DNA from: Rhodococcus sp. 14-1411-2a
Lineage (GTDB): Bacteria > Actinomycetota > Actinomycetes > Mycobacteriales > Mycobacteriaceae
Direction of reading: 5' to 3'
Assembly: GCF_002259485.1 (NCBI RefSeq)
Contig: NZ_NPGA01000020.1
Span: 124,001 to 188,000, forward strand
DNA length: 64,000 nucleotides
Positions 1 to 9,463 of the stretch are shown here, piece by piece. The first letter of the stretch is position 1. Each line of letters begins with the position of its first letter. Position numbers and translations under genes: made by a program. The notes beneath the pieces are model-generated. The model was not told where the DNA came from and searched no databases. It saw only the letters and a program-made list of their open reading frames with translations.

Positions 1-1
1 C

Positions 2-568
2 GACGACGGTCGCGTCGAGCAGATGTACCGACGATCGCTCGAGGATCTCGATGTTCCCGAAGCTGCGGCAGTGCAGGTCGCTACGGCTCTGATCCATGCC
101 GTCGTCGGGCGCGTGGCCGCGCTGCTGGTGTTGGAGGCGCGAGCCTGGGATCCGGGCATCGACAATCTGTGGATCCACATGGACAGTGACGGCGGGATCG
201 ATTGGGCAGGAGTGACATCGCCGATCCTGCGCGTGCTAGCCGAGGATCCCGCCGCGGGTGAGCCCGGCACGGTCACACTTCCGTGCGAGCAGGCTCTGTT
301 GGTCTGGACTGCACATCGATGCACGACGTCGCTCGGCGCGGTGTTCCGCGCGATCGCCGACCGCGCACCGCTGGATGCGCGTGTCTTCTGGGCTCTGGTC
401 GGCGACGCAATACTGGGGGCCTCGACGTATGTACCGATTCTGGCTGGGGCGAGCGCATCGGCAGGTGCGCGCCGGGGTCAGATGCTGCTCGACGCCATGG
501 TCGCGGCCGGGGCACCCGTGCGGTCACGCGTCGGCGTTCCTGGCCGCGCGAGACTGCGGGCATCGTGA
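2..568 (+). CDS. Partial gene of unknown function, possibly FhuF-like
   Basis: The reading frame is already open at the window edge, so the true start is probably upstream; the first ATG inside the window is at 23. I do not recognise the product with confidence. About 188 codons are visible, with the G/C-ending codon pattern of a real gene of this genome. The LWIHMDSDGG stretch in the first half and the helical second half faintly recall the N-terminal part of FhuF-like siderophore-iron reductases, but the C-terminal cysteine cluster of that family is missing: only two cysteines are present. An iron-box-like site begins 17 bases after the stop, which is weak contextual support for an iron link. 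It could equally be an unrelated actinobacterial protein of unknown function. Confidence 0.6.
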   Translation, partial: DDGRVEQMYRRSLEDLDVPEAAAVQVATALIHAVVGRVAALLVLEARAWDPGIDNLWIHMDSDGGIDWAGVTSPILRVLAEDPAAGEPGTVTLPCEQALLVWTAHRCTTSLGAVFRAIADRAPLDARVFWALVGDAILGASTYVPILAGASASAGARRGQMLLDAMVAAGAPVRSRVGVPGRARLRAS

Positions 569-585
569 AGGCCTTGCGCCATAAC

Positions 586-604
586 TAAGGTTTGCCTATG
601 CTGA
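586..604. promoter_or_regulatory. IdeR/DtxR-type iron box overlapping a promoter
   Basis: The 19-mer TAAGGTTTGCCTATGCTGA matches 15 of 19 positions of the IdeR/DtxR consensus TWAGGTTAGSCTWACCTWA. It overlaps a plausible promoter on the + strand: TTGCGC at 574-579, a 17-base spacer and TATGCT at 597-602. Iron boxes covering the -10 region usually mean repression when iron is plentiful. The next feature downstream is a strong terminator, not a long gene. Confidence 0.5.
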
Positions 605-608
605 CTTC

Positions 609-711
609 GTACCACCGGACCGCGCCGGAGTCCTGAGGGCTGCAGTGACTCCCGGTCCTTGCCACGGTGGGCCTCTCGTTCTTCGCGAACGAGAGGCCCA
701 CCGATTTTTGT
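609..711 (+). ncRNA. Candidate iron-regulated small RNA (about 100 nt)
   Basis: A transcript started from the promoter under the iron box would begin near 609 and be stopped by the terminator at 665-710. The interval before the terminator can fold: GGACC at 617-621 region pairs with GGTCC near 654-658, and CCGGAGTC pairs with GACTCCCGG. The only open frame is a 12-codon ATG frame starting inside the box at 598. The arrangement of iron box, short structured RNA and intrinsic terminator resembles the mycobacterial IdeR-controlled sRNA MrsI. This is inferred from layout only; sequence homology to MrsI was not tested. Confidence 0.35.
665..710 (+). terminator. Strong intrinsic terminator
   Basis: A perfect 17-bp stem (665-681 with 687-703) closes on the 5-base loop TTCGC and is followed by ATTTTTG. 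It lies upstream of the thioesterase gene and would isolate that operon from transcription coming from the iron-box promoter. Confidence 0.9.
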
Positions 712-790
712 GGGTCCATCGTCGTGTATCTCTGAACGGGAGCCGACTGCCGAGTCGGCCACCCTCTCGACGCAACCGGAAGGCACAGCA

Positions 791-1252
791 ATGACGGACT
801 CGAACGGCACCACGGGGGCGACCTCCTTCGACACCATGACGCCGGAACAGCTCACCGAATTGTGTGCACGGGGATTCGACGGGGTCGTGGGCCTGCGGTA
901 CCTCGAGGTGTCCGGCGATGAGGTGCGCGCGGAATGGACCGTCACTCCGCAGCTCCATCAGCCGGCCGGAATCATGCACGGTGGGGTTTTGTGCTCGGTG
1001 GTCGAGTCGGTGGCGAGTATCGGCGGATCGGCCTGGTTCGGCTCCCGGGGGCACGTGGTCGGAACCAACAACAACACCGACTTCCTGCGCGCGACTCGAT
1101 CGGGAACCCTGGCCGCGCACGGACATCCGATTCATCGGGGCCGCACCCAGCAGCTCTGGCAGGTCGACATGACGGACGAGAGTGGACGCCTGGTTGCTCA
1201 AGGCAAGGTCCGGCTGGCGAATATCGAAAACACGGCGCATCTGGGACAGTGA
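791..1252 (+). CDS. PaaI-family hotdog-fold thioesterase
   Basis: This 153-residue protein is a single hotdog domain of the PaaI/YbgC type, which hydrolyses acyl-CoA thioesters in the cytoplasm. The family signature HGGVL sits after the first third (IMHGGVLCSVVESVAS), followed by the long central helix, and a NNNTDFLR stretch corresponds to the catalytic/substrate loop. The ATG at 791 is preceded by GGAAGG at suitable spacing; longer upstream starts would run through the terminator and are unlikely. Its stop TGA overlaps the ATG of the next gene (TGATG), so the two are translationally coupled. The natural substrate cannot be read from the sequence; phenylacetyl-CoA or other aryl-CoA esters are the usual guesses for this family. 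Confidence 0.88.
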   Translation: MTDSNGTTGATSFDTMTPEQLTELCARGFDGVVGLRYLEVSGDEVRAEWTVTPQLHQPAGIMHGGVLCSVVESVASIGGSAWFGSRGHVVGTNNNTDFLRATRSGTLAAHGHPIHRGRTQQLWQVDMTDESGRLVAQGKVRLANIENTAHLGQ

Positions 1253-2538
1253 TGCCCATGACGGGACACAGCGACAGCGCCGACTCTTCCATCCGGCCGG
1301 GCGCAACTTCACTGACTGCCGACGCCTTCGATCGCCTCGAATCACTGTTCGGTCCCATCGACGACGAACTCGCGCAGCATTATCCGGGTGACCGAGTCGG
1401 TGGCCAGCCCTCTCACACCGTCTACGTATCGGCCTCGGATGCGTCGGCGGCTGTGCCCGCCGAATGGGGTGGTGCCGCTCTGGCAATCCTGGACGCCCAC
1501 CCCGAGGCGTTCGCCGGACTCGACACCCAGAACGCCTTACCTCTCGTACGCGACCGACTCGGAAGTGCGCCCATCCAGGACCTCAGATTCGATTTCGAGG
1601 ACGGTTACGGATGGCGATCCGACGCCGTCGAGGACCGCCACGCGACCGCAGTCGGGGCAGCTCTGTCCACTTTGGCCGAAGATCCGGCCGGTCCGACGTG
1701 GCTCGGGATCCGTGCCAAAGGGCTTGCCGCACATGAGCGTCGGCGTGGGATTCGGACCCTCGAGCTGGTCCTGGACGGCGCCGGGGGAGTGCCCGACGGC
1801 TTCGTGTTCACCGTACCCAAGCTCCGTGCCGCCTCGCAGGTAGCCGCCGTGGTCGCCCTGTGCGAGGAACTCGAGCGTGCGCACGGCCTGCCCGAGCGCG
1901 CCCTTCGATTCGAGCTGCAGATCGAGAGCCCACAGGCGGTGATCGGGGCCGACGGAACGGCAACCCTCGCGAAGGCGATCACCAGGGCGGACGGCCGCTG
2001 TACCGCCCTGCACTACGGGACCTACGACTACAGCGCCGCCTGCGGAATCACCTCTGCGCAGCAGTCACTGGCCCATCCGGTGGCGGACCATGCGAAGAAC
2101 GTCATGCTGGCGGCGGCGGCGCAAACCGGGGTATGGGTGTGCGACGGTTCGACTCAGGTGGTGCCGACGGGCGATTCCGCGCAGGTGGCAGCATCGGCGC
2201 GTCGACATTTCGAGCTGGTGACCAGATCCCTCGAGCGCGGCTTCTATCAGGGTTGGGACATGCATCCCGGCCACCTGGTGACGCGGTGGTCGGCGACATT
2301 CGGCTTCTTCCGTCAGGCCATGCCGGTCGCTGCTGCTCGGCTGGGCAGCTACCTCGACCGCCAGGGTGGTGAGGTGATGGACGAGCCGGCGACAGCGCAG
2401 GCGTTGGCAGGCGTTCTGGTGCGGGGCCTGGATTCGGGCGCGTTCGGCATCGCCGAGTTGCAGAACGTGGCTGCCGGCATCGACCGAAACGTGCTGCGGG
2501 GACTGCTCGATCGATCGGTGACCGTGCCGCTCGGATGA
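1252..2538 (+). CDS. CitE-like aldolase/citrate lyase-type protein (DUF6986-like)
   Basis: The 428-residue protein resembles the HpcH/HpaI-CitE TIM-barrel group, and within it the actinobacterial DUF6986 proteins. Visible hallmarks are RFDFEDGYG (acidic metal-binding stretch), [26 protein letters not shown] and the [13 protein letters not shown] strand. The start ATG at 1252 overlaps the stop of the thioesterase gene; MTGHS at 1258 is an alternative. The urease genes begin 85 bases downstream in the same direction, so this gene may be read with them. Relatives of this group are, as I recall, found beside purine/ureide degradation genes, which would fit with urease, but the reaction is not established from sequence. 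Confidence 0.75.
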   Translation: MPMTGHSDSADSSIRPGATSLTADAFDRLESLFGPIDDELAQHYPGDRVGGQPSHTVYVSASDASAAVPAEWGGAALAILDAHPEAFAGLDTQNALPLVRDRLGSAPIQDLRFDFEDGYGWRSDAVEDRHATAVGAALSTLAEDPAGPTWLGIRAKGLAAHERRRGIRTLELVLDGAGGVPDGFVFTVPKLRAASQVAAVVALCEELERAHGLPERALRFELQIESPQAVIGADGTATLAKAITRADGRCTALHYGTYDYSAACGITSAQQSLAHPVADHAKNVMLAAAAQTGVWVCDGSTQVVPTGDSAQVAASARRHFELVTRSLERGFYQGWDMHPGHLVTRWSATFGFFRQAMPVAAARLGSYLDRQGGEVMDEPATAQALAGVLVRGLDSGAFGIAELQNVAAGIDRNVLRGLLDRSVTVPLG

Positions 2539-2623
2539 GATGCGTCGGCGCGCTCCGCTGCCGGCGGGTCGTAGGCGTGTCAGAATTGCCGGGCACCATC
2601 ACCGATCGGGACGGAGAACTCCA

Positions 2624-3256
2624 ATGCGGTTGTCTCCGCACGAGCAGGATCGACTGCTCGTCAGCTACGCGGCCGAGCTCGCTCGGCGTCGCCAGGCACG
2701 CGGCCTCAAACTCAATCACCCCGAGGCGATCGCGGTCATCACCGATCATCTCCTCGAGGGTGCCCGTGATGGCCGTTCGGTCGCAGACCTGATGTCCTCG
2801 GGTCGCGAGATTCTCGGTGCCGACGACGTGCTCGACGGGGTGCCCGAGTTGCTCCCCGAGGTCATGGTCGAGGCGACCTTCCCCGACGGTACGAAGCTGA
2901 TCACGGTGCACGAGCCGATCTCACCCAAGCGCGGTGACGGCCACCTGATTCCGGGCGAGATCATCACCGTCGCAGGCGACATCGAGATCAACGACGGCGC
3001 CGAGGTGATCTTCATGGCCGTCGTCAACGCGGGAGATCGACCGGTACAGGTGGGCAGCCACGTGCATTTCCCGCAGTCGAACGCAGCTCTGCAGTTCGAC
3101 CGCGAACGGGCGCACGGCTGCCGCCTCGACATCCCTGCGGGCACGGCGGTGCGTTTCGAGCCCGGCATAGAACAGACGATTCGGCTCGTGCCCCTCGGCG
3201 GCACGCGCGAGGTACACGGATTGAGCATGACACCTCCCGGAAAGTTGGACAGCTGA
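2624..3256 (+). CDS. ureAB: Urease subunit gamma/beta fusion
   Basis: One 210-residue protein carries both small urease subunits. Residues 1-100 are the gamma subunit ([51 protein letters not shown]), and residues from about 105 are the beta subunit ([42 protein letters not shown]). There is no stop between them. It assembles with UreC into the cytoplasmic nickel enzyme that splits urea to ammonia and carbamate. I chose the ATG at 2624 because GGAG lies just upstream and because the protein then starts exactly like other gamma subunits. The stop overlaps the ureC start (TGATG). The beta signature is slightly divergent: FPQSN replaces the usual FFEVN. Confidence 0.95.
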   Translation: MRLSPHEQDRLLVSYAAELARRRQARGLKLNHPEAIAVITDHLLEGARDGRSVADLMSSGREILGADDVLDGVPELLPEVMVEATFPDGTKLITVHEPISPKRGDGHLIPGEIITVAGDIEINDGAEVIFMAVVNAGDRPVQVGSHVHFPQSNAALQFDRERAHGCRLDIPAGTAVRFEPGIEQTIRLVPLGGTREVHGLSMTPPGKLDS

Positions 3257-4977
3257 TGGCGCGTATGAGTCGCAGTCGATACGCCCAGTTGTTCGGCCCC
3301 ACCACGGGTGATCGAATTCGCTTGGCAGACACCGATCTTCTGATCGAGGTCACCGAGGACCGCAGCGGCGGACCCGGCAACGCCGGTGAGGAGGCCGTCT
3401 TCGGCGGCGGCAAGGTCATCCGTGAATCGATGGGTCAGTCCCGAGCCACCCGCGCCGACGGTGCTCCCGATACGGTCATCACCGGGGTTGTCGTCGTCGA
3501 CTACTGGGGAATCATCAAGGCCGATCTCGGTATTCGCGACGGACGCATCGTGGCGCTGGGCAAGGCGGGCAATCCCGACACGATGACCGGGGTGCATCCC
3601 GATCTCGTCATCGGCCCGTCCACCGAGATCATCGCGGGCAACGGGAAGATCGTCACGGCAGGCGGTATCGACTGTCACGTCCACTTGATCTGCCCGCAGA
3701 TCAAGGAGGAGGCTCTCGGTGGTGGCATCACCACCGTCATCGCCGGCGGTACCGGCCCTGCCGAAGGCAGCAAGGCCACCACCGTCACCCCGGGCGCATG
3801 GCACCTGTCTCGAATGCTCGAGTCGCTGGACGACTGGCCGATGAACATCGTGCTCCTCGGCAAGGGCAACACGGTCAATCCCGACTCGATGTGGGAGCAA
3901 TTGCGCGCCGGCGCATCGGGATTCAAACTGCACGAGGACTGGGGATCGACCCCGGCCGCCATCGACGCGTGCCTGCGAGTGTGCGAGGACGCAGGCGTTC
4001 AGGCAGCACTGCACTCGGACACCCTCAACGAGGCCGGATTCGTCGAGACCACCCTCGATGCGATCAGGGGACGCGGAATTCACGCGTATCACACCGAGGG
4101 GGCGGGCGGCGGGCACGCACCCGACATCATCACCGTGGCGGCGCAGCCACACGTCCTCCCCAGCTCGACCAACCCGACGCGTCCGCACACCGTCAACACT
4201 TTGGACGAACATCTCGACATGCTGATGGTGTGCCACCACCTCAGTCCATCGATTCCGGAGGATCTGGCCTTCGCCGAGAGTCGAATTCGGCCGTCGACCA
4301 TCGCGGCCGAGGATCTGCTGCACGACATGGGTGCGATCTCGATGATCGGCAGCGACGCTCAGGCGATGGGCCGTATAGGTGAGGTGGTTCTGCGCACCTG
4401 GCAGACGGCCCACGTGATGAAGTCTCGTCGCGGCTTTCTGGCCGGTGACAACGGAGCCGACAACAACCGAGTGATGCGCTACGTCGCGAAGTACACCATC
4501 TGCCCGGCCGTCGCACACGGCCTCGACGACGAGATCGGTTCGATCGAGCCGGGCAAACTCGCCGACCTGGTGCTGTGGGACCCGGCCTTCTTCGGGGTGC
4601 GTCCCCACATGGTCATCAAGGGCGGGATGATCGCCTGGGCTGCCATGGGCGATGCAAACGCGTCCATCCCGACCCCGCAACCCGAACTACCACGTCCGAT
4701 GTTCGGGGCGTCACCGAAGGCTGCTGCTGCGACGTCGCTGCATTTCGTTGCCCCGCAGGCGATCGAGGACGGACTTGCCGGACGTCTGAACTGTGATCGT
4801 CGGTTGGTTCCGGTCAAGAACGTGCGCGGTGTCAGAAAGTCCGACATGGCACTCAACGATGCGCTGCCCGATATCCGGGTGGATCCCGACACGTTCACCG
4901 TGCGTATCGACGGGGACGTGTGGACGGAGCAGCCGGCAACCGAACTGCCGATGGCGCAGCGATACTTCCTCTTCTGA
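3256..4977 (+). CDS. ureC: Urease catalytic subunit alpha
   Basis: The 573-residue protein has the full length of UreC. Metal and active-site signatures are intact: [12 protein letters not shown] for the first two nickel-binding histidines, FKLHEDWG with the lysine that becomes carbamylated and bridges the two nickels, [25 protein letters not shown], and [22 protein letters not shown] for the mobile flap with its catalytic histidine. GSDAQAMGR supplies the late aspartate ligand. Start and stop both overlap neighbouring urease genes, so ureAB, ureC and ureF are translationally coupled. Function is certain at family level; activity depends on the UreFGD chaperones encoded next door and a nickel supply not encoded here. 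Confidence 0.97.
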   Translation: MARMSRSRYAQLFGPTTGDRIRLADTDLLIEVTEDRSGGPGNAGEEAVFGGGKVIRESMGQSRATRADGAPDTVITGVVVVDYWGIIKADLGIRDGRIVALGKAGNPDTMTGVHPDLVIGPSTEIIAGNGKIVTAGGIDCHVHLICPQIKEEALGGGITTVIAGGTGPAEGSKATTVTPGAWHLSRMLESLDDWPMNIVLLGKGNTVNPDSMWEQLRAGASGFKLHEDWGSTPAAIDACLRVCEDAGVQAALHSDTLNEAGFVETTLDAIRGRGIHAYHTEGAGGGHAPDIITVAAQPHVLPSSTNPTRPHTVNTLDEHLDMLMVCHHLSPSIPEDLAFAESRIRPSTIAAEDLLHDMGAISMIGSDAQAMGRIGEVVLRTWQTAHVMKSRRGFLAGDNGADNNRVMRYVAKYTICPAVAHGLDDEIGSIEPGKLADLVLWDPAFFGVRPHMVIKGGMIAWAAMGDANASIPTPQPELPRPMFGASPKAAAATSLHFVAPQAIEDGLAGRLNCDRRLVPVKNVRGVRKSDMALNDALPDIRVDPDTFTVRIDGDVWTEQPATELPMAQRYFLF

Positions 4978-5633
4978 TGCCCGATGCCCGACTACAGGTG
5001 ACGACGCTGCTCTCGCTTGCAGATTCACGCTTGCCCACCGGTGGCCACGTGCACTCCGGTGGAGTGGAAGAAGCGATCGCCTCGGGCTTCGTCCGAGACA
5101 TCGCGACGCTCGAGGCGTTTCTGCGACGCCGTATCCGAACCTCCGGGGCCACGACGGCGTCCATTGCCGCATCACTGGTGCACGGGTCGTCGAGCACGGA
5201 CGAGGCCGATGCCGAGTCCGACGCCCGAACCCCGTCCCCGGCTGCCAGGTCTGCCTCCCGTGCTCAGGGCCGTGGACTGCTTCGGTTGGCCAAATCTGCC
5301 TGGCCGCATCATGATTGGGCGGCCATCGGCCGCAAGCCGCATCTGGCCGTTGCCGCCGGACACGTCGGACTCGCGGCGGGCCTGTCGGTTGCCGACACGG
5401 CCGCCGTCCAGGTGTACATCACCATGACCGGGTCGGCGATTGCCGCCCAGCGTCTGCTCGCGCTCGATCCTGCCGAGGTCGCGGCGTGCACCATTCGGTT
5501 GGGCGACTTCTGCGACGACGTGACCGCGGCGGTGTGCGAGTGCCTACCGGAGCTGATGGAGTTGTCGGATCCGTTGCTGGACATGTTCGCCGAAGCCCAC
5601 GCCGTCCGCGATCGGCCGTTGTTCGTATCCTGA
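4977..5633 (+). CDS. ureF: Urease accessory protein UreF
   Basis: This 218-residue helical protein is the nickel-insertion chaperone that links UreD to the GTPase UreG. The diagnostic N-terminal stretch is present (LLSLADSRLPTGGHVHSGGVEEA), as is the C-terminal RLLALDPAEVAAC region. The ATG at 4977 overlaps the ureC stop. A low-complexity acidic/serine linker near residues 75-95 (SSSTDEADAESDART) is longer than in many homologues. No ureE gene is present, which is usual for actinobacterial urease clusters of this type. Confidence 0.93.
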   Translation: MPDARLQVTTLLSLADSRLPTGGHVHSGGVEEAIASGFVRDIATLEAFLRRRIRTSGATTASIAASLVHGSSSTDEADAESDARTPSPAARSASRAQGRGLLRLAKSAWPHHDWAAIGRKPHLAVAAGHVGLAAGLSVADTAAVQVYITMTGSAIAAQRLLALDPAEVAACTIRLGDFCDDVTAAVCECLPELMELSDPLLDMFAEAHAVRDRPLFVS

Positions 5634-5672
5634 GTACGGATCCATTTTTTCTCTAGCGACAAGGAGTTCGAC

Positions 5673-6377
5673 ATGCCCCCGCACCTGATCGACGGTGAGC
5701 CCCACGACCACGGTTTGGATCGGCCCAAGCGCGCACGGGTGGCAGGTGACGCGCTGCGCGTCGGCATCGGTGGACCGGTCGGTTCCGGGAAGACGGCGTT
5801 GGTGGCGGCACTGTGCCGCGAACTGCGCGACGAACTTTCGCTTGCCGTGCTCACCAACGACATCTACACCACCGAGGATGCGGACTTCCTTCGTCGGCAC
5901 GCCGTGTTGCCCGACGAGCGCATCACGGCGGTGCAGACCGGTGGCTGCCCACACACCGCGATCCGAGACGACATCACGGCCAATCTCGACGCCATCGACG
6001 ATCTGATCGAGAACAACCCACCCCTGGATCTGATTCTCGTGGAATCCGGCGGCGACAATCTGACGGCGACGTTCTCGTCAGGTCTGATCGACGTACAGAT
6101 ATTCGTCGTCGACGTTGCCGGGGGAGACAAGGTGCCGCGTAAGGGCGGTCCCGGTGTGACGTTCTCCGACCTGCTGGTCGTGAACAAGACCGATCTCGCT
6201 CCGTACGTCGGAGCCGATCTCGGTGTCATGGAACGGGACGCGGCTCAGGTACGCGAGGGGCGCCCGACTGCGCTGATCTCCCTCACCGACGATCCGGCCG
6301 CGACCATGGTGCTCGAGTGGGTGCGGGAGCAGCTGAAGGTGATCGCCGACGCCGACGCGCACGCCCACACACACTGA
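5673..6377 (+). CDS. ureG: Urease accessory GTPase UreG
   Basis: UreG is the SIMIBI-class GTPase that delivers nickel to apo-urease. The P-loop GPVGSGKT lies near residue 34, followed by [11 protein letters not shown], the metal-binding CPH motif ([11 protein letters not shown]), the ESGGDNL switch and the NKTD guanine-specificity motif. Both ends are histidine-rich ([14 protein letters not shown] and HAHTH), as expected where UreG stores nickel in the absence of UreE. The gene begins 39 bases after ureF behind a good AAGGAG ribosome site. Confidence 0.96.
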   Translation: MPPHLIDGEPHDHGLDRPKRARVAGDALRVGIGGPVGSGKTALVAALCRELRDELSLAVLTNDIYTTEDADFLRRHAVLPDERITAVQTGGCPHTAIRDDITANLDAIDDLIENNPPLDLILVESGGDNLTATFSSGLIDVQIFVVDVAGGDKVPRKGGPGVTFSDLLVVNKTDLAPYVGADLGVMERDAAQVREGRPTALISLTDDPAATMVLEWVREQLKVIADADAHAHTH

Positions 6378-6383
6378 GCGTCG

Positions 6384-7052
6384 ATGCACACAGAGCTCTG
6401 CATCGAGGCGAGCCGCAGCCGGAGCCCACGCATCACCTCGGTGGGTGGACTCGCCGGCCGACAGACGGGACTGGACACAGTTCACCTGATCGGAACGGCG
6501 GCAACGCCTCTCGGCGGTGACACCATCGTGGTCAGAATTTCGGTGGCGGCCGGCGCGCACCTGGAGGTGCGCAGTGTCGCGGCGTCGTTGGCGATGCCCG
6601 GTGGGCTGCACCGTCACTCGTCGGCGAAGTGGCATTTCGAGGTCGGTGCAGGTGCGTCGCTGGTCTTCGACCCGGAACCGATGGTCGTCGTCTCCGACGC
6701 CTCGCACTCGGTGATCAACACCGTTGTGCTGGAACAGGATTCGACGTTGTGGTTGCGAGAGCGGACGCAGATCGGCCGCTTCGAGGAAGCGTCGGGACAG
6801 TGGAGCAGTGCGATGCGATGCGACGTCGGAGGCAGCCCGCTGCTGCGCCATCGAGTGGAACTGGGCGCGGGATCTGTTGCGCACGACGCATTGTCGGCAC
6901 CGCTGTCGATGTCCAGCACGCTGAGGTATCCCGATACCCGGGCGTCCGAGGTCGATCTGGCCGACGGTTCCGTCCGGCTGGCGCTGGCCGGAGGCGGTTC
7001 GCTGAGTACGTCGGTGGGGCGTCGTCTACAGCCCATCGATTCGCTCGGCTGA
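6384..7052 (+). CDS. ureD: Urease accessory protein UreD/UreH
   Basis: The 222-residue protein is the scaffold that binds apo-urease and recruits UreF and UreG. It shows the family pattern of a beta-rich fold with LIGTAATPLGGDTIVVRI near the N-terminus and AGASLVFDPEPMVVVSDASH in the middle, the latter a conserved UreD stretch. It starts six bases after the ureG stop and is the last gene of the operon; a perfect hairpin follows at 7071. The order gamma-beta, C, F, G, D with D last matches mycobacterial and rhodococcal urease loci. Confidence 0.9.
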   Translation: MHTELCIEASRSRSPRITSVGGLAGRQTGLDTVHLIGTAATPLGGDTIVVRISVAAGAHLEVRSVAASLAMPGGLHRHSSAKWHFEVGAGASLVFDPEPMVVVSDASHSVINTVVLEQDSTLWLRERTQIGRFEEASGQWSSAMRCDVGGSPLLRHRVELGAGSVAHDALSAPLSMSSTLRYPDTRASEVDLADGSVRLALAGGGSLSTSVGRRLQPIDSLG

Positions 7053-7070
7053 GACAGCCCCGACAAACGA

Positions 7071-7112
7071 ACGACGCACGGGCCGACGGTATGTCGTCGG
7101 CCCGTGCGTCGT
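7071..7112. terminator. Bidirectional terminator hairpin between ureD and ndh
   Basis: A perfect 17-bp stem (7071-7087 with 7096-7112) with an 8-base loop lies between the convergent ureD and ndh genes. There is no long T-run on either side, so efficiency may rest on the stem alone. Confidence 0.8.
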
Positions 7113-7138
7113 AGTCGTAGCGGCGGGTCAGCTGCTGA

Positions 7139-8542
7139 TCAGCCTGCGGCCTTCTCGCGTTCCTGCTCCTGATCGGCTGCGTCCGTGTTGACGGCACCCG
7201 CACGTTCGAGGGAGTTGAGTTGCTCGATGGCCAATCGCGCGAACACCTGCTGTTCGGTCGACGCCATCTGCGCGCGCCCCTTGCCGAGGAACGTCACGAA
7301 CCACGAGATGACGGTCGTGATGCGGCTGCGGTAGCCCACGAGGTAGTACAGGTGCAGAGCGAGCCACATGAGCCAGGCGATGAATCCACCGAACTCGAGC
7401 TTGCCGACCTTGGCGACGGCGTTGAATCGCGACACCGTCGCCATCGAACCCTTGTCGAAGTACTTGAACGGGGCCCGCTGGGCGGGATCGTCCTGGCCCT
7501 TGACCGACGCCTTGATCAGCTTGGCAGCGTAGGTCGCTCCCTGAATGGCACCCTGCGCCATGCCCGGAACGTCCTTGACCGACATCAGGTCGCCGACCAC
7601 GAACACGTTCGGGTGACCCTTGACGGTGAGGTCCGGTTCGACCAGCACGCGTCCGGCGCGATCGGTCTCGGATCCGGACTGGTCGGCGAGCTGCTTGCCG
7701 AGTGGGCTGCCCTGCACGCCTGCGGACCAGACCTTGCACTGCGCCTCGATGCGACGCGTCGTGCCGTCCTTCTCCTTGACGGTCAGGCCGTCGTTGTCGA
7801 CGTCGGTGACCATCGCGTTGAGCTGGATTTCCACGCCGAGCTTCTCGAGCCGCTCGGCAGCCTTGCGGCCGAGCTTCTCACCCATCGGCGGCAGCACGGC
7901 CGGAGCGGCGTCGAGCAGGATGACGCGGGCGTCACGCGGATCGATGTTGCGGAATGCTCCGTCGAGGGTGCGATCGGCGAGCTCGGCGATCTGCCCGGCG
8001 AGCTCGACGCCGGTGGGACCCGCGCCGACGACCACGAAGGTCATGAGGCGGTCCTTCTCCTCCTGATCGTCGGAGAGTTCGGCCTGCTCGAATGCACCGA
8101 GGATGCGTCCGCGCAGTTCGAGTGCATCGTCGATGGTCTTCATGCCGGGCGCGAACTCGGCGAAGTGGTCGTTGCCGAAGTAGGACTGCTGTGCGCCTGC
8201 AGCGACGATCAGGCTGTCGAACGGAGTGACGGTGATGCGTTCGAGGAGCTTGGACGTGACCGTCTTGGCCTCGAGATCGATGTTCAGCACGTCTCCGAGC
8301 AGCACCTCGGCGTTCTTCTGCTTGCGCAGAATGACGCGGGTGGTGGGAGCGATCTCGCCGACGGACAGAATGCCTGTCGCGACCTGATAGAGGAGAGGCT
8401 GGAAAAGGTGGTGTGTCGTCTTGGCGACGAGGGTGATGTCGACGTCGGCTTTCTTGAGCGCCTTGACGCCGAACAGACCTCCGAACCCGGAACCGATGAC
8501 GACGACGCGGTGACGCTTCGATTCGAGCGGTTGGATGCTCAT
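7139..8542 (-). CDS. ndh: Type II NADH dehydrogenase (NDH-2)
   Basis: This 467-residue flavoprotein oxidises NADH and reduces menaquinone at the inner face of the membrane without pumping protons. The FAD-binding Rossmann motif is at the start (VVVIGSGFGGLFGVKAL), the AxxxNH-type loop reads HHLFQPLLYQVATGILS with the quinone-site glutamine, and the NADH-binding Rossmann motif is VVVGAGPTGVELAGQIAEL. The FAD-closing stretch VFVVGDLMSVKDVPG and AIQGATYAAKLIK follow. The C-terminal third has the hydrophobic WLMWLALHLYYLVGY segment that anchors NDH-2 to the membrane. Length agrees with mycobacterial Ndh. Confidence 0.95.
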   Translation of the reverse strand: MSIQPLESKRHRVVVIGSGFGGLFGVKALKKADVDITLVAKTTHHLFQPLLYQVATGILSVGEIAPTTRVILRKQKNAEVLLGDVLNIDLEAKTVTSKLLERITVTPFDSLIVAAGAQQSYFGNDHFAEFAPGMKTIDDALELRGRILGAFEQAELSDDQEEKDRLMTFVVVGAGPTGVELAGQIAELADRTLDGAFRNIDPRDARVILLDAAPAVLPPMGEKLGRKAAERLEKLGVEIQLNAMVTDVDNDGLTVKEKDGTTRRIEAQCKVWSAGVQGSPLGKQLADQSGSETDRAGRVLVEPDLTVKGHPNVFVVGDLMSVKDVPGMAQGAIQGATYAAKLIKASVKGQDDPAQRAPFKYFDKGSMATVSRFNAVAKVGKLEFGGFIAWLMWLALHLYYLVGYRSRITTVISWFVTFLGKGRAQMASTEQQVFARLAIEQLNSLERAGAVNTDAADQEQEREKAAG

Positions 8543-8639
8543 TACCTGCTCCCTAACGATTGCGGTGTGAGGTCAACGGTAGTCGCCATCGATCGCGACG
8601 TCTCGACAAGGTCGTCGTGTCTGTGGTGGCAGCGCACAC

Positions 8640-9440
8640 CTATCGGCCGGCTGCTGCGCGCTTCGCCAGTTCCACGGTCGCGGCTCGCAGTTCGGCAGCC
8701 GAGTCGATCGGAGTTGCATAACCGACCCTGGTGTACGCGATTCCGCGCGGCGTGAGCACCTTCAGATCCAGTCCGTAGCGGTCCGCTGCCGTGCACTCCG
8801 CGGACGTCGCATCGGGAAAGCCGCCCAGTTCGCGGGCCATCGCAGTCAGCGAACTCGAATGGTCGGCGTTCAAGTGCTCGACCGCGTACGCGGAGGTCGG
8901 CGACACCGGATCGGGCGCGGCCTGGGAATACGCTTCGGCAGTTGCCGAATCCATCCGGCCGTATCCGCCGACCCACCGGACCCGATGCACGCGCATGACC
9001 CAGAGCGTGAAGTCGCTGTAGTCGAGGTAGTACTTCGCCGCCGGTACGCCGTCGAGGTGCGCCGCGCGTGCTGCGGCCAGCTCGTCGCCCTCCGGCCGCT
9101 CGACCACACCTGCCAGCGTGATTCGGCCCGACGCCAGCGGATCGGTCTGCGATTGCGGTGCCACGATCGACAGGCTCATCCGTTGATCGCCGGTGAGATT
9201 GCGTCCATGTTCGGCCATTCGCGAGACACACAGAACCGGAGCGCCGTCGAGCAATCCGTACGTGACGAACGAAGCCCAGGGATCGCCGTCCGCGGTCAGG
9301 CTCGCAAGAGTTGCGGTGTTGGTGGACGCAGCGATCGTGCGTGCTTCCTCGGCCGCGGACGGCCGACGGTCGTCGACGACGGGGGCCAGGGGAGGGGGAA
9401 CGGACGGGGCGTCACCGGGATCGCCATGATCGAGTGCCAT
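8640..9440 (-). CDS. HugZ-like split-barrel protein with DUF2470 domain
   Basis: The protein has about 266 residues. The first 150 form a pyridoxamine 5'-phosphate oxidase-like split barrel (EEARTIAASTNTATLASL, WASFVTYGLLDGAPVLCVSRMAEHGRNL). The last 90 form a DUF2470 domain with the signature AVEHLNADHSSSL. This two-domain plan is that of HugZ-type heme-binding or heme-degrading proteins. The ATG at 9440 was chosen because upstream codons belong to the neighbouring membrane-protein gene in another frame. Heme oxygenase activity is not guaranteed: most actinobacterial members are only annotated by fold. It lies in a minus-strand row with ndh and the membrane protein behind it. Confidence 0.8.
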   Translation of the reverse strand: MALDHGDPGDAPSVPPPLAPVVDDRRPSAAEEARTIAASTNTATLASLTADGDPWASFVTYGLLDGAPVLCVSRMAEHGRNLTGDQRMSLSIVAPQSQTDPLASGRITLAGVVERPEGDELAAARAAHLDGVPAAKYYLDYSDFTLWVMRVHRVRWVGGYGRMDSATAEAYSQAAPDPVSPTSAYAVEHLNADHSSSLTAMARELGGFPDATSAECTAADRYGLDLKVLTPRGIAYTRVGYATPIDSAAELRAATVELAKRAAAGR

Positions 9441-9463
9441 GCGCAGAAGCTTACGGCGACGAC

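Noticed and set aside
598-636. 12-codon ATG frame inside the iron-box transcript
   Set aside because: It lacks a ribosome site and its start lies inside the operator; it is noted only as a possible leaderless peptide.
7220-8755. 511-codon + strand frame opposite ndh
   Set aside because: It is the antisense shadow of ndh with acidic low-complexity translation and no domain.
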